Of a DNA stretch of 64,000 nucleotides, positions 21,644-32,634 are shown piece after piece. This DNA is from Hyphomicrobiales bacterium (lineage in GTDB: Bacteria > Pseudomonadota > Alphaproteobacteria > Rhizobiales > Xanthobacteraceae): contig JAFAUQ010000044.1 of assembly GCA_019243195.1 (NCBI GenBank), forward strand, positions 1-64,000, in the 5' to 3' direction. The notes under the pieces were generated by a model, which did no database searches, was not told the DNA's origin, and was given only the letters and a program-made list of their open reading frames with translations. How positions within the stretch are numbered: position 1 is the stretch's first letter; every line of letters begins with the position of its first letter. A program made the position numbers and the translations under genes.

Positions 21644-23034
21644 ATGAGCACTACAGTTGATTCGCCAGTGAGCGCAAATAATGCTTCTAGCAACTCCAGG
21701 CCGCGCGACCCGACCGACGAATTTCTCACTTCCACGTTTGTCAGGCTGTTTGCCATCGCGCTCGTCATGGCGGCAACCACCATCCCCTCTTGGCTCGTTT
21801 CCGGTCTTGTCGAGGAGCGGGAGCAGCGACAGGCTGGGCTGCTGGAGGATTTCAATCGCAGCTGGGGACCTGAGCAGTTTTTGCATAGTCCCATTCTCGT
21901 GGTGCCATACAGGCTTCAACTGCACGGACCGCGATACTTTCTCAAGGTGGCGCCCAGCAATCTCAGGCTGACGACGCAGCTTGCGCCCGAGGAACGCAAG
22001 CGCGGCCTGTTCCATGCAACCGTTTACAGCGCGCAGGTGGCGGCGCAGGGCGCGTTTCGGATTCCGTCAGACGCGAAGATCAAGGAGATCGTGGGTGAAG
22101 CCGCGCTCGATTGGAAAGAGAGCTTCGTCATGCTCCAGGCGTCGTCCCTGTCGGGAATGAGCACCGGCGATCATCTCGTTTGGGATGGCCAGCAATTGCC
22201 GTGGCAGAATTGCGCGGAGACCGTTTATGCTGGCAAGCTGTGCGACAACGCCGCGATCGTCCTTGCCTCCCTGGGTTTACCGGCGCCGCCGGGGGCGGAC
22301 ACTGCGATCCCGTTTCAAGCCACCATCGACGTCCGCGGGACGGGAGCATTACGGCAACTGCTGCATGGCAAGCAACTCGACGCGACGGTCTCCTCCCCGT
22401 GGCCGTCGCCGAGCTTTTCCGGAAATCTGTTGCCGACCACTTCGACCGGACGGCCGAAGGGTTCGAGGCGCGCTGGCAAACCGCTGATTACGCCGCGGCG
22501 TCGCTTTGGACTGATCAGAAAATCACCGAGGGTGATACGCACGCCTCGTGCGCAGTTGTTGACTTGATCGAAGCAATTCCGGCTTACCGGACGATCCACC
22601 GCGCATCCAAGTACGCTATTCTGTTTGTTGTCCTGGCCTTCGCCACGTATTTTCTATTTGAGGCCATTTCCGGGTTGCGCATCCATCTCGTGCAATACGG
22701 CCTCATGGGCCTGTCGCTGTCGTTGTTCGGGCTGCTGCTGCTCTCTTTCAGTGAGCCGCTCGGTTACACGATGGGATATGCAGTGAGTTCGCTGCTCGTG
22801 CTGCTGCAGGCGTCGATCTATACCGGGGCGGTTTCTCGCCGATTGTCCCACGCCGGTATTTTCGCGGCCATGCTCGCCTGTCTGTTCGGCTTTCTTTACG
22901 TCGTGCTCGGCCTGGAAATTTATGCGCTGCTGGTCAGCTCGCTCGCACTGTTTGTCCTGCTGTCGGTTCTGATGGCGCTGGCGCAATGGGTCGATTGGTC
23001 GAGCTGGGCCGCGCCCAAAGAAGCTGCGCGATGA
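21644..23034 (+). pseudogene. creD: CreD-like inner-membrane protein, apparently frameshifted near 22450-22470
   Basis: Frame 1 reads the CreD N-terminus, then the frame of 22111-23034 continues EGFEARWQTADY...DLIEAIPAYRTIHRASKYAILFVVLAFATYFLFEAISGLRIH. Confidence 0.65.
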
Positions 23035-23078
23035 TGCCGATGCGTCCCACTGAAGAAGGGGCCGCGCGGCGGAATGCC

Positions 23079-23384
23079 TTATTTCACCCCGCCCGTCGCG
23101 ATCTCTTCGCGCGCGGCGGATTGATCGTGCGGCAGGGCAGGGGTCTCGGCGGCGGCGCGGGCGGTGTCTTCCTCCGCGGGCCAGAAGTCGCCGGTCGGCA
23201 ACTGACCCTGCGCCGGCGCGCGTTGCGCGGTTTGCGCCGGCGCCGTGCTCGATGCCTGCGGGGTGATCCACACGTCGCCGGTCGGGATCTCGACCTCGTT
23301 TGTCAGGGGCGCGGCTGAAGCGACGAGCGTCATCGCGATCCAGGCGGCCGTCGCCGGTGCGATCTTCAGATGGGAGTGAATCAT
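23079..23384 (-). CDS. Small secreted hypothetical protein with repeated PTGD(V/F)W motif
   Basis: Signal-peptide-like N-terminus; IPTGDVW and LPTGDFW. Confidence 0.5.
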   Translation of the reverse strand: MIHSHLKIAPATAAWIAMTLVASAAPLTNEVEIPTGDVWITPQASSTAPAQTAQRAPAQGQLPTGDFWPAEEDTARAAAETPALPHDQSAAREEIATGGVK

Positions 23385-23519
23385 GGGAGCCGCCTCTCGT
23401 TTTTGCCGAGCGGCGGCAAGTTACGGCAGCACCTCCACTGCGAATGTGACGTGGTTCACATCCGCAGCTGAAATAGCCCTACCCCGGCTGCGCCGGGGTC
23501 AACGCATCTCTTCGCGGGC

Positions 23520-24044
23520 TTACGCCACGCTTTCGGCCGCCGCGAGTTGCGGCCGCGGGGCGGGCTTCGGTGTTTCGATCGGGTTTTCCACCCGGCGCGA
23601 GGATCCTTCGAACAGCGCGGTGTCCTCGATCGAGAGCGAGCGGTGGAAAATGTCGCCTTCGACCGCGCCGCCCGACTGAAGCTTCACGCGTACGGCGCGG
23701 ATGGTCCCTTTGACGCGGCCGCGGACCGTCACCTCCTGGGCGATCACGTTGCCGACCACGTCGGCGCCTTCGCCGATGAGAAGGTCGGAGCCGCGCACCT
23801 CGCCCTCGATGTGGCCGAAGAATTGCGCCGGCCCGTCGCACGTGATGTTGCCGACGATGGATGTGCCCGAGCCGATCGAACAAATAGCTTCCGGACGCGC
23901 CGGTGCACTCGATGACGGCCCGGGCTCGGCAGGCCGCGGCGGTGGTGACGACGACGATGGCGACGGCGCCACGGTGACGTTGGGCTTTGCCGGCGTGGGC
24001 GGCGGCGGCACTTGGTCGGGCTTGCCTTTGAAGTTGCTCAACAT
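23520..24044 (-). CDS. Bactofilin family protein
   Basis: SIGSGTSIVGNITCDGPAQFFGHIEGEVRGSDLLIGEGADVVGNVIAQEVTVRGRVKGTIRA. Confidence 0.85.
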   Translation of the reverse strand: MLSNFKGKPDQVPPPPTPAKPNVTVAPSPSSSSPPPRPAEPGPSSSAPARPEAICSIGSGTSIVGNITCDGPAQFFGHIEGEVRGSDLLIGEGADVVGNVIAQEVTVRGRVKGTIRAVRVKLQSGGAVEGDIFHRSLSIEDTALFEGSSRRVENPIETPKPAPRPQLAAAESVA

Positions 24045-24282
24045 GAGATTCCCCCTCGTTCCGCGGCGGAATTCCGGGCATCCCGGCGCGACGCGACTAA
24101 AGGCTCCCGCCGCGCGAATGCGCGGACGTCCGGACCAGCCTTGGCAATTGCCCCCAGCGGGCAAAGGCTAGCACCGCGACCGGCGGCTGGAAAGAATGGA
24201 ATTGCAATTGCGCGCCGTTCTGTTGCAATGGGGGACGCCGAGAGTTCGATGACGCAACGTCATCGCTTCTCACGTTTTCTTG

Positions 24283-24331
24283 GAGCATGATCTTGTCCGA
24301 AAACCGGTTTCCACTTTTCGGGATCATGCTC
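24283..24331. repeat. GAGCATGATC palindromic repeat (family G)
   Basis: GAGCATGATCTTGTCCGAAAACCGGTTTCCACTTTTCGGGATCATGCTC. Confidence 0.85.
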
Positions 24332-24345
24332 TGGCCAGCTCTGAC

Positions 24346-24633
24346 ATGAAGACGTTGCGCGGAACCGTTCCGGGACCGTTGATCGTCGAGAGCGATCTCG
24401 ACGTCGTCGGCACGATCGCGGGCGACACGGTGGTGCGGGCTGCGCGCAGGCTCCATGTGCGCGGCGCGATCACCGGAAACCTCACTCTCGAAGCCGGGTC
24501 GAGCGCGGTCATCTATGGGACCGTGAGCGGCCGCGTGCGCAAGCGTGGCGGCACGTTGGTGATCACTCATCCTGAAAACAGCGGCCGCGACGCACCGTCG
24601 AAATCGGCGTCTTCTTCCACCAGCAAGGTTTGA
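24346..24633 (+). CDS. Bactofilin-like polymer-forming small protein
   Basis: IVESDLDVVGTIAGDTVVRAARRLHVRGAITGNLTLEAGSSAVIYGTVSG. Confidence 0.65.
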   Translation: MKTLRGTVPGPLIVESDLDVVGTIAGDTVVRAARRLHVRGAITGNLTLEAGSSAVIYGTVSGRVRKRGGTLVITHPENSGRDAPSKSASSSTSKV

Positions 24634-24947
24634 TGAAAAATCTCGCCGTCCACGACGGCTGAGCCGCGCAGCTTCACGTTCACGGCGCGGATCGTCCCCC
24701 TGACGCGCCCGCGTATCGTCACGTCGCGCGCTACGATCCTGCCGACGACGCTCGCGCTCGCCGCGATGGTGAGTTCCGTGCCGCGCAGCTCGCCCTCGAT
24801 GCTGCAGAAGATTTCCCACGGACCGTCGCAGCAGATGTTGCCGATGATCGGTGCCTCGGCGCGCAACGCGCAGGCGCCCGCCGGCACGGCCGCGCCGGGA
24901 ACGAGCGGCGCCTCTGCCGGAAGCTTGGCCGTCGCGCGGCCCGGCAT
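24567..24947 (-). CDS. Bactofilin family protein (convergent overlap with previous)
   Basis: APIIGNICCDGPWEIFCSIEGELRGTELTIAASASVVGRIVARDVTIRGRVRGTIRAVNVKL. Confidence 0.8.
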   Translation of the reverse strand: MPGRATAKLPAEAPLVPGAAVPAGACALRAEAPIIGNICCDGPWEIFCSIEGELRGTELTIAASASVVGRIVARDVTIRGRVRGTIRAVNVKLRGSAVVDGEIFHQTLLVEEDADFDGASRPLFSG

Positions 24948-25119
24948 GTTCCCCCCTGGATGCCGCTGCGATTTCCCCGTTTGTGCAAGCTATCACGTCC
25001 GGTGCTCACACGGGCGGCCCGACTCTGTCGCTGCGCTTCTTTTCCGCGCGGGTGTTGCAGTAATGCCGACCGGACGGTCCGGCGTGAAACAAGACGGCGG
25101 GTGATGCGTTGGGTGCAGG

Positions 25120-25416
25120 GTGGAACAGATGGAGGAGAACAAAATGAAGGCAATGCTTGCCAGTGCCGCCCTTGCCGCGACCCTGCTCGGAACCGCCGTC
25201 CCCGCGAGCGCCCAATGGTATGGTGATCCCTACGGGGCCGGCCCGTATTATGGTCCTGGCTACGGCTACTCCTGGGGTGGACCGCGCGTGTATGTGGCTC
25301 CGCCGGCTGTGGCGGTCGTTCCGGCCCCTGCCTACGGCTACGGCCCAGCCTACCGCTACGGCCCGGCATGGGGTGGCCCGGTCTGGGGTGGGCCCGTCCG
25401 GGGTCGTTGGGACTGA
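25120..25416 (+). CDS. Small secreted Gly/Tyr/Pro-rich protein
   Basis: MKAMLASAALAATLLGTAVPASAQWYGDPYGAGPYYGPGYGYSWGG...; start probably 25144. Confidence 0.6.
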   Translation: MEQMEENKMKAMLASAALAATLLGTAVPASAQWYGDPYGAGPYYGPGYGYSWGGPRVYVAPPAVAVVPAPAYGYGPAYRYGPAWGGPVWGGPVRGRWD

Positions 25417-25426
25417 TACCTCAAAG

Positions 25427-25454
25427 AAAATGGCCCCGATCGGGGCCATTTTCA
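25427..25454 (+). terminator. Rho-independent terminator-like palindrome
   Basis: GAAAATGGCCCCGATCGGGGCCATTTTC directly after the preceding ORF. Confidence 0.75.
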
Positions 25455-25556
25455 TGAATCGCGTTGACGCAACGGCAGGTCGTCTTCTCGCGCGTCCAGC
25501 TATTGCCTTATTCGCGCGGTTGACAGGGGTGGCGTGTGCAGCTAATACTTAACCGT

Positions 25557-25997
25557 ATGGTTAAGTATCCGTCCGGCCCCGACCGCTGTCTCGACCGCAC
25601 CTTCGCGGCGCTGGCCGATCCGACGCGCCGCGCGCTCATCGCGCGGCTGGGGGAAGGCGGCAATCTTTCCGTCACCGAACTCGCGCGGCCGCTGCCCATG
25701 TCGCTGCCGGCGGTGATGAAGCACCTCGCGGTGCTCTCCGAAGCCGGGCTGATCGTGCGCCGGAAAACCGGTCGCACCGTGGCGTGTGCGCTGGTCGCCA
25801 GTCCAATGGAGCAGGCCGTGGATTGGCTCAACCGCTACCACCAATTCTGGTCCCAACGTTTGGACCGTCTCGCCGCATTCGTAGAGGAGGATGCATGTCC
25901 ACCGCCGTCGCCACCAAGCCAAGCCTCACCCTCAAGCGCCGACTCAACGCCCCGCCCGCGCGGGTCTATCAGGCATGGACCGACCCGCAGAAAATGA
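25557..25997 (+). CDS. ArsR-family transcriptional regulator
   Basis: FAALADPTRRALIARLGEGGNLSVTELARPLPMSLPAVMKHLAVLSEAGLIVRRKTGR. Confidence 0.85.
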   Translation: MVKYPSGPDRCLDRTFAALADPTRRALIARLGEGGNLSVTELARPLPMSLPAVMKHLAVLSEAGLIVRRKTGRTVACALVASPMEQAVDWLNRYHQFWSQRLDRLAAFVEEDACPPPSPPSQASPSSADSTPRPRGSIRHGPTRRK

Positions 25998-26335
25998 TGC
26001 GCTGGTATGCGCCCGCCGGCGCGGAGACGCTGACGGCGGAGACCGACGCGCGGGTCGGCGGCCGCTTCCACGTGCTCATGCGCACCGCCGACGGGCAAGA
26101 GCACGACGTGAGCGGCGTCTATCGCGAGGTCGTGCGCGACGAGAAGCTCGTCTTCACCTGGCAATGGCGCTCGAAGCCGGAGTGGGAGTCGCTCGTCACG
26201 ATCACCCTTAAGCGCGACGGCGACGGCACCATTCTCACCTTGACCCATGAGCAGCTGCCCGACGAAGCCGAGCGCGACGGACATCGCAACGGCTGGAGCG
26301 GGGCGCTCGACAAGCTCGCACAGGTCGTTGCGTGA
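25895..26335 (+). CDS. SRPBCC/AHSA1 family protein
   Basis: LTLKRRLNAPPARVYQAWTDPQKMMRWYAPAG. Confidence 0.85.
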   Translation: MSTAVATKPSLTLKRRLNAPPARVYQAWTDPQKMMRWYAPAGAETLTAETDARVGGRFHVLMRTADGQEHDVSGVYREVVRDEKLVFTWQWRSKPEWESLVTITLKRDGDGTILTLTHEQLPDEAERDGHRNGWSGALDKLAQVVA

Positions 26336-26411
26336 GTGGACGCGCGAAGGCAGGTCGCAAATATCCTGCTTCGGGAAGAAGATTCGAAAAGACGATGAAG
26401 CGGGATGACGA

Positions 26412-26578
26412 CTAGTGTGGCGGTTCAGAAGTCCGCATCATTCTTGCGAGCCAAGTCCGAGATGCGGACTTCTGAACCAAAGCCACACTAGATCAATAGG
26501 TTGCTAGTGCCCTTCGATTCCGAAGTTCGCAAACGAGCGCGCCACAAAATGATGCGAACTTCGGGATCGGGGCACTAG
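26412..26578 (+). repeat. Family B double-hairpin repeat (divergent arm variant)
   Basis: CTAGTGTGGCGGTTCAGAAGTCCGCATC..GATGCGGACTTCTGAACCAAAGCCACACTAG + CTAGTGCCCTTCGATTCCGAAGTTCGC..GCGAACTTCGGGATCGGGGCACTAG. Confidence 0.8.
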
Positions 26579-26639
26579 AATCGGGCCGACCTGTGCGCTC
26601 AACCCATCCTACGATTCCCAATCCCAGGAGGAAGTTCTC

Positions 26640-27191
26640 ATGAAATCTCCCGTAGAGACCATGTCGATCGATACCTTCGTGCCGATGCTTCGCTCGCTGT
26701 CGAAGATTTTCGACAAGGCGGCGCAGCACGCGAAAGCGAAGTCCATTGACGGCGCCGTGCTTGCAAATGCGCGGCTTGCGCCAGATATGTTTCCGCTCGC
26801 CCGACAGGTGCAGATCGCCTGCGACATGGCCAAGAACGGCATCGCGCGCCTGATGGGGAAAGAGCCGCCGAAATTCGAGGACAATGAGCAGACCCTGGAT
26901 CAGCTCAAGGCGCGCATCGAACGGACGATCGAGTATCTGGATAAGGCGGACCGCAGCGCACTGCAGGGCGCGGAAGATCGCGAGATAACGATCCCATTTC
27001 CCGACGGCCGGGTGCTCGAAATGAAGGGGCTGCAACTTCTGCGGGACTGGACCCTGCCGCACTTCTATTTCCACGTCGTCACGGCCTACGACATCCTGCG
27101 CCACAACGGCGTCGACATCGGAAAGCTCGATTATCTGAGCCACGTCGGCGGCGCCATTCGCGAGCGTGGGGAACTGCGCAAGGCAGGGTGA
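26640..27191 (+). CDS. DUF1993-like protein
   Basis: SIDTFVPMLRSLSKIFDKAAQHAKAKSIDGAVLANARLAPDMFPLARQVQIACDMAKN. Confidence 0.75.
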   Translation: MKSPVETMSIDTFVPMLRSLSKIFDKAAQHAKAKSIDGAVLANARLAPDMFPLARQVQIACDMAKNGIARLMGKEPPKFEDNEQTLDQLKARIERTIEYLDKADRSALQGAEDREITIPFPDGRVLEMKGLQLLRDWTLPHFYFHVVTAYDILRHNGVDIGKLDYLSHVGGAIRERGELRKAG

Positions 27192-27255
27192 CCGCGAACC
27201 GTAGAACCGCAGGATGGGTTGAGCGGAGCGAAACCCATCCTGCAAGGAGCGAGTA

Positions 27256-27711
27256 ATGCAGAAAATAACTCCCTTTCTCTGGTTTGACGGGAAAGCCGAA
27301 GAGGCGGCGAAATTCTACACCTCGATCTTCAGCAACTCGAAGATCACCTCCGTCACGCCGGGGCCGAACGGCGCCGCGATGTCGGTCACCTTCCAGCTCG
27401 AGGGACAGGATTTCTACGCACTCAACGGCGGGCCGCACTTCACCTTCTCGCCGGCGATATCGTTCTTCGTCGACTGCGCGACGCAGCCCGAGGTCGACGC
27501 GCTGTGGGAAAAGCTCTCCGCCGGCGGCGAGAAGCAGCGCTGCGGCTGGCTCAAGGACAAGTTCGGCGTGTCGTGGCAAGTCATTCCGACGGCGCTCGGC
27601 CGGCTGCTGCACGACAAGGATGCGGCGAAATCGCGCGCCGTCATGCAGGCGATGATGAAGATGGATAAGATCGACATCGCCGGCCTCGAGCAAGCCCACG
27701 CGCACGCATAA
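27256..27711 (+). CDS. VOC family protein (PhnB-like)
   Basis: ITPFLWFDGKAEEAAKFYTSIFSNSKI. Confidence 0.85.
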   Translation: MQKITPFLWFDGKAEEAAKFYTSIFSNSKITSVTPGPNGAAMSVTFQLEGQDFYALNGGPHFTFSPAISFFVDCATQPEVDALWEKLSAGGEKQRCGWLKDKFGVSWQVIPTALGRLLHDKDAAKSRAVMQAMMKMDKIDIAGLEQAHAHA

Positions 27712-27760
27712 CACGATCACTTAATCCGAGTTTCCACAGCGAACAAAGAAAGGTGATGCC

Positions 27761-28174
27761 ATGCAGGTCCAGCCCTATCTCAATTTCAACGGCCGCTGCC
27801 AGGAGGCGATCGACTTCTACAAGCGGGCATTGGGCGCCGAGGTGCAGATGGTCATGCACTTCAAAGACTGCCCGGAGCCGCAGCAGGGCATGATCACCCC
27901 GGAAAACAAGGACAAGGTGATGCATGCGGCGCTAAAAATCGGCGATACCTGCGTTTTCGCATCCGACGGCCGCTGCACGGGCAGTCCCAATTTCCAGGGC
28001 ATTTCTCTCTCGCTCTCCGCGCAAAACGAGGCAGAGGCCAACCGCCTGTTCGGCGCGCTCGCCGACGGCGGACAGGTGCAGATGCCGCTTGCGAAGACAT
28101 TCTTCTCGCCGAGCTTCGGCATGGTGGCCGACCGTTTCGGCGTGAACTGGATGGTGCTCGCGGGACAGGGGTGA
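27761..28174 (+). CDS. VOC family protein (PhnB-like)
   Basis: VQPYLNFNGRCQEAIDFYKRALGAEVQMVMHFKD. Confidence 0.85.
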   Translation: MQVQPYLNFNGRCQEAIDFYKRALGAEVQMVMHFKDCPEPQQGMITPENKDKVMHAALKIGDTCVFASDGRCTGSPNFQGISLSLSAQNEAEANRLFGALADGGQVQMPLAKTFFSPSFGMVADRFGVNWMVLAGQG

Positions 28175-28290
28175 CCATCGTAGCCTGGATGAGCGCGTAG
28201 CGACATCCGGGACTCGCATGTCGGCCGCTTCGCGACCTCACGCGGGCTACGACTGAGGTGCGCCGGTCAAATACAAAGGAAAATGAGACA

Positions 28291-28695
28291 ATGCGCTTCA
28301 TGATGCTGATGATTCCCAAAGGCTATGGCGCGGCGGCGCCGGGCGCGATGCCCGACCCGAAGCACGTTGCCGCGATGATGAAATACAACGAGGAGCTCAC
28401 GAAGGCGGGTGTGCTCGTCGGGCTCGACGGGCTGCATCCACCCTCCATGGGCGCGCGCATCTCGTTTTCCGGCGGCAAGCCCACGGTCAGCGAGGGACCG
28501 TTCCCCGGCGACAAAGAAGTGCTCGGCGGCTATTGGATGATCAACGTGAAATCGAAGGCCGAGGCGATCGAATGGGCGTCGCGCTGCCCGGCGGGAGAAA
28601 ACGAAGTCATCGAAATCCGCCAGGTGCAGGAGATGGCGGATTTCACCCCCGAGGTTCGCAAGGCCGCCGCCGGCTTCCGCCCCGGCGCGCAGTAG
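28291..28695 (+). CDS. YciI family protein
   Basis: MRFMMLMIPKGY...GPFPGDKEVLGGYWMINVKSKAEAIEWASRCP. Confidence 0.85.
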   Translation: MRFMMLMIPKGYGAAAPGAMPDPKHVAAMMKYNEELTKAGVLVGLDGLHPPSMGARISFSGGKPTVSEGPFPGDKEVLGGYWMINVKSKAEAIEWASRCPAGENEVIEIRQVQEMADFTPEVRKAAAGFRPGAQ

Positions 28696-28716
28696 GGCGA
28701 TCCGCATTACGCTCTG

Positions 28717-28820
28717 ACTCGTCATGCCCGCGAAAGCGGGCATCCAGTAAACACCGGCCGCAGTTTTATTTGAGGGGCCTGTGATTACTGGATCGCCCGC
28801 TTTCGCGGGCGATGACGAGT
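28717..28820. repeat. Family C palindromic repeat
   Basis: ACTCGTCATGCCCGCGAAAGCGGGCATCCAGTAA...TTACTGGATCGCCCGCTTTCGCGGGCGATGACGAGT. Confidence 0.8.
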
Positions 28821-28843
28821 GGGAATATGTGTATAATAACTTC

Positions 28844-29766
<923 letters not shown>

Positions 29767-29770
<4 letters not shown>

Positions 29771-30528
29771 ACTGGCGCGCGGTCTACGCCATCTATCTCT
29801 TCGAAATGTCGCGCACCGGGCGCACCGTGATGCAGAGCATCCTCTCGCCGGTCATCTCGACTTGTCTCTATTTCGTCGTGTTCGGCGCTGCGATCGGCTC
29901 GCGCATCACCGAGATCGAGGGGGTCCCTTACGGCGCCTTCATCGTGCCCGGACTCATCATGATGATGCTGCTCACCCAGAGCGTGATGAACGCGTCATTC
30001 GGCATTTATTTTCCGCGCTTCATCGGCACCATTTACGAGCTGCTCTCGGCGCCGCTTTCGTTCTTCGAGATCGCCCTCGGCTACGTCGGCGCGGCGGCGT
30101 CGAAGTCGATCATTCTCGGTCTGATCATCCTGCTCACCGCCAACCTGTTCGTGCCGTTGCGCATCGCGCACCCGGGCTGGATGGTGGCGTTCCTGGTGCT
30201 CACCGCGGTGAGCTTCAGCCTGCTTGGCTTCATCATCGGCATCTGGGCCGACGGCTTCGAGAAGCTGCAGGTGATTCCGCTGCTTATAATCACGCCGCTC
30301 ACCTTCTTGGGTGGTAGCTTCTATTCGGTGAATGTGCTGCCGCCGGTGTGGCAAACGGTGAGCCTGTTCAATCCGGTCGTCTATCTGATCAGCGGCTTTC
30401 GCTGGAGCTTCTTCGAAATCGCCGACGTGAGTGTCGGCGTGAGCCTCGCCATGACGACGCTGTTCCTGGCCGTATGCCTCGTCATCGTGTGGTGGATTTT
30501 CAAGACGGGGTACCGGCTCAAGACGTGA
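29767..30528 (+). CDS. ABC-2 type permease
   Basis: Overlaps the ATPase; polytopic ABC-2 sequence [46 protein letters not shown]. Confidence 0.9.
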
Positions 30529-30545
30529 CGCGCCGTTAATCCCTA

Positions 30546-30657
30546 CTCTCGTCATCGCCCGCGAAAGCGGGCGATCCAGTAATCACAGAACCTTCAAATA
30601 AAACTCCGGCCGGTGTTTACTGGATGCCCCGCTTTCGCGGGGCATGACGAACGAGAG
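30546..30657. repeat. Family C palindromic repeat
   Basis: CTCTCGTCATCGCCCGCGAAAGCGGGCGATCCAGTAATCAC...TTTACTGGATGCCCCGCTTTCGCGGGGCATGACGAACGAGAG. Confidence 0.8.
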
Positions 30658-30699
30658 TTTGTGCCGTTCGTTCACGCTCGGCTTACGTCCGCCCCCCGC

Positions 30700-31203
30700 C
30701 TATCGCCCTTCCGGCAAAGTGGGGGCGATCTGTGTGGTCTTCAGACAAATGCCGAGTTGGACATAGCTCGGCCGGCCGCCGATCTCGTTTGTTTGCACGC
30801 AGTCGGAGCGGGCCTTGTCGGTGAACGTCCCCCATTGCTCTTTCAACGTTTGGCGCGCTTTTTCCTCGTCTTTGCGGCAGCTCTCGCTGGCGTCCCCGGC
30901 AGGGCAGGCACGGGTGACATCGTAACGGGGAACATCGCGGACCGGGATGATCGGCGAGCAGCCTCGGCAAATGTTGTTGAGCGCGCGCTCCAGCGCGACG
31001 TCTTCCGGCGCTTTGGTTGTCTGCTGAGACGAATCGCGGGAAAGGTCGGTGGCGCGCGGCTGGCGGTGGCCGAGCGGTGCTGCCGAGACTTGGGCCTGCG
31101 CGCCGGACCCGCCCAAGGAGCCCGGCAGGAGGGCCTGTCCGCTCATGAAGCTTGCAGCGGCAAAAGCAGCCGACACCCCGATGTTCCTTAATATTTTCGT
31201 CAT
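30700..31203 (-). CDS. Secreted hypothetical protein
   Basis: MTKILRNIGVSAAFAAASFMSGQALLPGSLGGSGAQAQV..., four Cys in the C-terminal half. Confidence 0.6.
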   Translation of the reverse strand: MTKILRNIGVSAAFAAASFMSGQALLPGSLGGSGAQAQVSAAPLGHRQPRATDLSRDSSQQTTKAPEDVALERALNNICRGCSPIIPVRDVPRYDVTRACPAGDASESCRKDEEKARQTLKEQWGTFTDKARSDCVQTNEIGGRPSYVQLGICLKTTQIAPTLPEGR

Positions 31204-31248
31204 TTTGCCCTCCCGCTTTGTTGCGAGCGCGCTCAACTTGCAAATGTC

Positions 31249-32568
31249 CTAGCGCGCGCCGGCAAGGATAGTCTGCGCCGTTTCCCGCCCGCTCGCCAGC
31301 GCCGCCTCGACGGTGCCCATGTCGGGGCCGGCATAGACCGCCTCGCCCGAGAAGAAGATCGATCCGCCGGTTGGTTGCTTGAGGATCGACTGCGCCTGCC
31401 GCGTCTGAGGCGTGGCATAGGAATAAGCGCCGCGCGCGAACGGGTCGTTGCCCCAGTTGATCGCCGTGGACGCGACAATGTCTCTCTTCATGCGCTCCGC
31501 GCTCACGTCGAAAGTCTCAGCTAGCGAGGCAATCCCCATCTCGACAAGCTCGTTCGCCGTCAGTCGCGGCACTGCGTCGGCCTTCGGCCCGGCGAACCAG
31601 CCGGTCAGCACCGGATGTTCGGCGGGATGCTGCGTCCACCAGGTCGGGACCCTCGTATTCGCAAACAGGAATGACAGGTCGGACAAATCGTGGGCGCCGA
31701 CATCGGCCCACCATTTATGAGTGAAGCGCAGCAGGATTTTGATGACGTTGCCGAAGCCGATGTCGATAACAGCCGTCGCCCTCTCGCGCGCCTCGGGCGG
31801 CAGCGCGATGTCGGAAAGCAGCGGGACAGGGACAGTGAGGATCGCCGCATCGGCTTCGTGGACAATGCCGTCGCGCCGGCGCGCGACAACTCCTCTGTCG
31901 CTCGCCTCGATCGCCGTCACGACGGCGCCGAGATGGATCGCGGCGCCGTGGCGGCGGCACTCCTTCACGAGAAAGTCGATGAGCGCGCCGCAGCCGCCGA
32001 CGATCCGCCCCTGCTGACCGAGTTCATTGTCCATCCATTCGTCGCGCAGGGCGAAAGTGCTCACGCGCGCCGGGTCAGCCGCGTCGTAGCCTTCGAGCAT
32101 TCGCGTGATCGCCCGCCGCAGCTCGAGGTATTGTGGATCGGCAAAATGCCGCTGCAGGAATTCGGCGACCGGCAGGTCGGCCTTCAATTCCGCGAGCGCC
32201 TGATGAAGTCGGTTCGCATGGGGAAGCGTCCGCTCACGGTGCGAGAGCTGCCCGTCGCGCGCACTCCAGCGCGTGCCCGAAACGGGTGCCAGCGAAAGGC
32301 GCGCCTGGTGAAGCAAGCCGATCGTGACAGGCGCAACCCCATGGACGAACTCGGCGCCCCCTTCCGCTCGGTATCCGAATTGTTCGGCCGGCAGCGGGTA
32401 GATGCGCCCGCCGCAGCGGTCGCGCGCTTCGAGGATCGTCACTCTTTTGCCCGCTCGCACGAGTTCGCGCGCGGTCATCAGACCCGCGGCGCCCGCGCCG
32501 ACGATCAGGAAATGGGCAGGGGACGGAGGCATGCCCCTATATGCGGGGCTCGGAAACGGGATCGTCAA
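31249..32568 (-). CDS. FAD-dependent amine oxidase family protein
   Basis: FLIVGAGAAGLMTARELVRAGKRVTILEARDRCGGRIYPL; SIFFSGEAVYAG. Confidence 0.88.
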   Translation of the reverse strand: MTIPFPSPAYRGMPPSPAHFLIVGAGAAGLMTARELVRAGKRVTILEARDRCGGRIYPLPAEQFGYRAEGGAEFVHGVAPVTIGLLHQARLSLAPVSGTRWSARDGQLSHRERTLPHANRLHQALAELKADLPVAEFLQRHFADPQYLELRRAITRMLEGYDAADPARVSTFALRDEWMDNELGQQGRIVGGCGALIDFLVKECRRHGAAIHLGAVVTAIEASDRGVVARRRDGIVHEADAAILTVPVPLLSDIALPPEARERATAVIDIGFGNVIKILLRFTHKWWADVGAHDLSDLSFLFANTRVPTWWTQHPAEHPVLTGWFAGPKADAVPRLTANELVEMGIASLAETFDVSAERMKRDIVASTAINWGNDPFARGAYSYATPQTRQAQSILKQPTGGSIFFSGEAVYAGPDMGTVEAALASGRETAQTILAGAR

Positions 32569-32634
32569 GAGAGGCGGTGCGGATGCGCCGCATGGGACGC
32601 GGGAGTCGGAGGAGCGGGGGGACCCTGCTTCGCG

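Noticed and set aside
25557-28695. ArsR-SRPBCC-DUF1993-VOC-VOC-YciI run as a new operon type
   Set aside because: This combination is a frequent bacterial cluster; unremarkable without further evidence.
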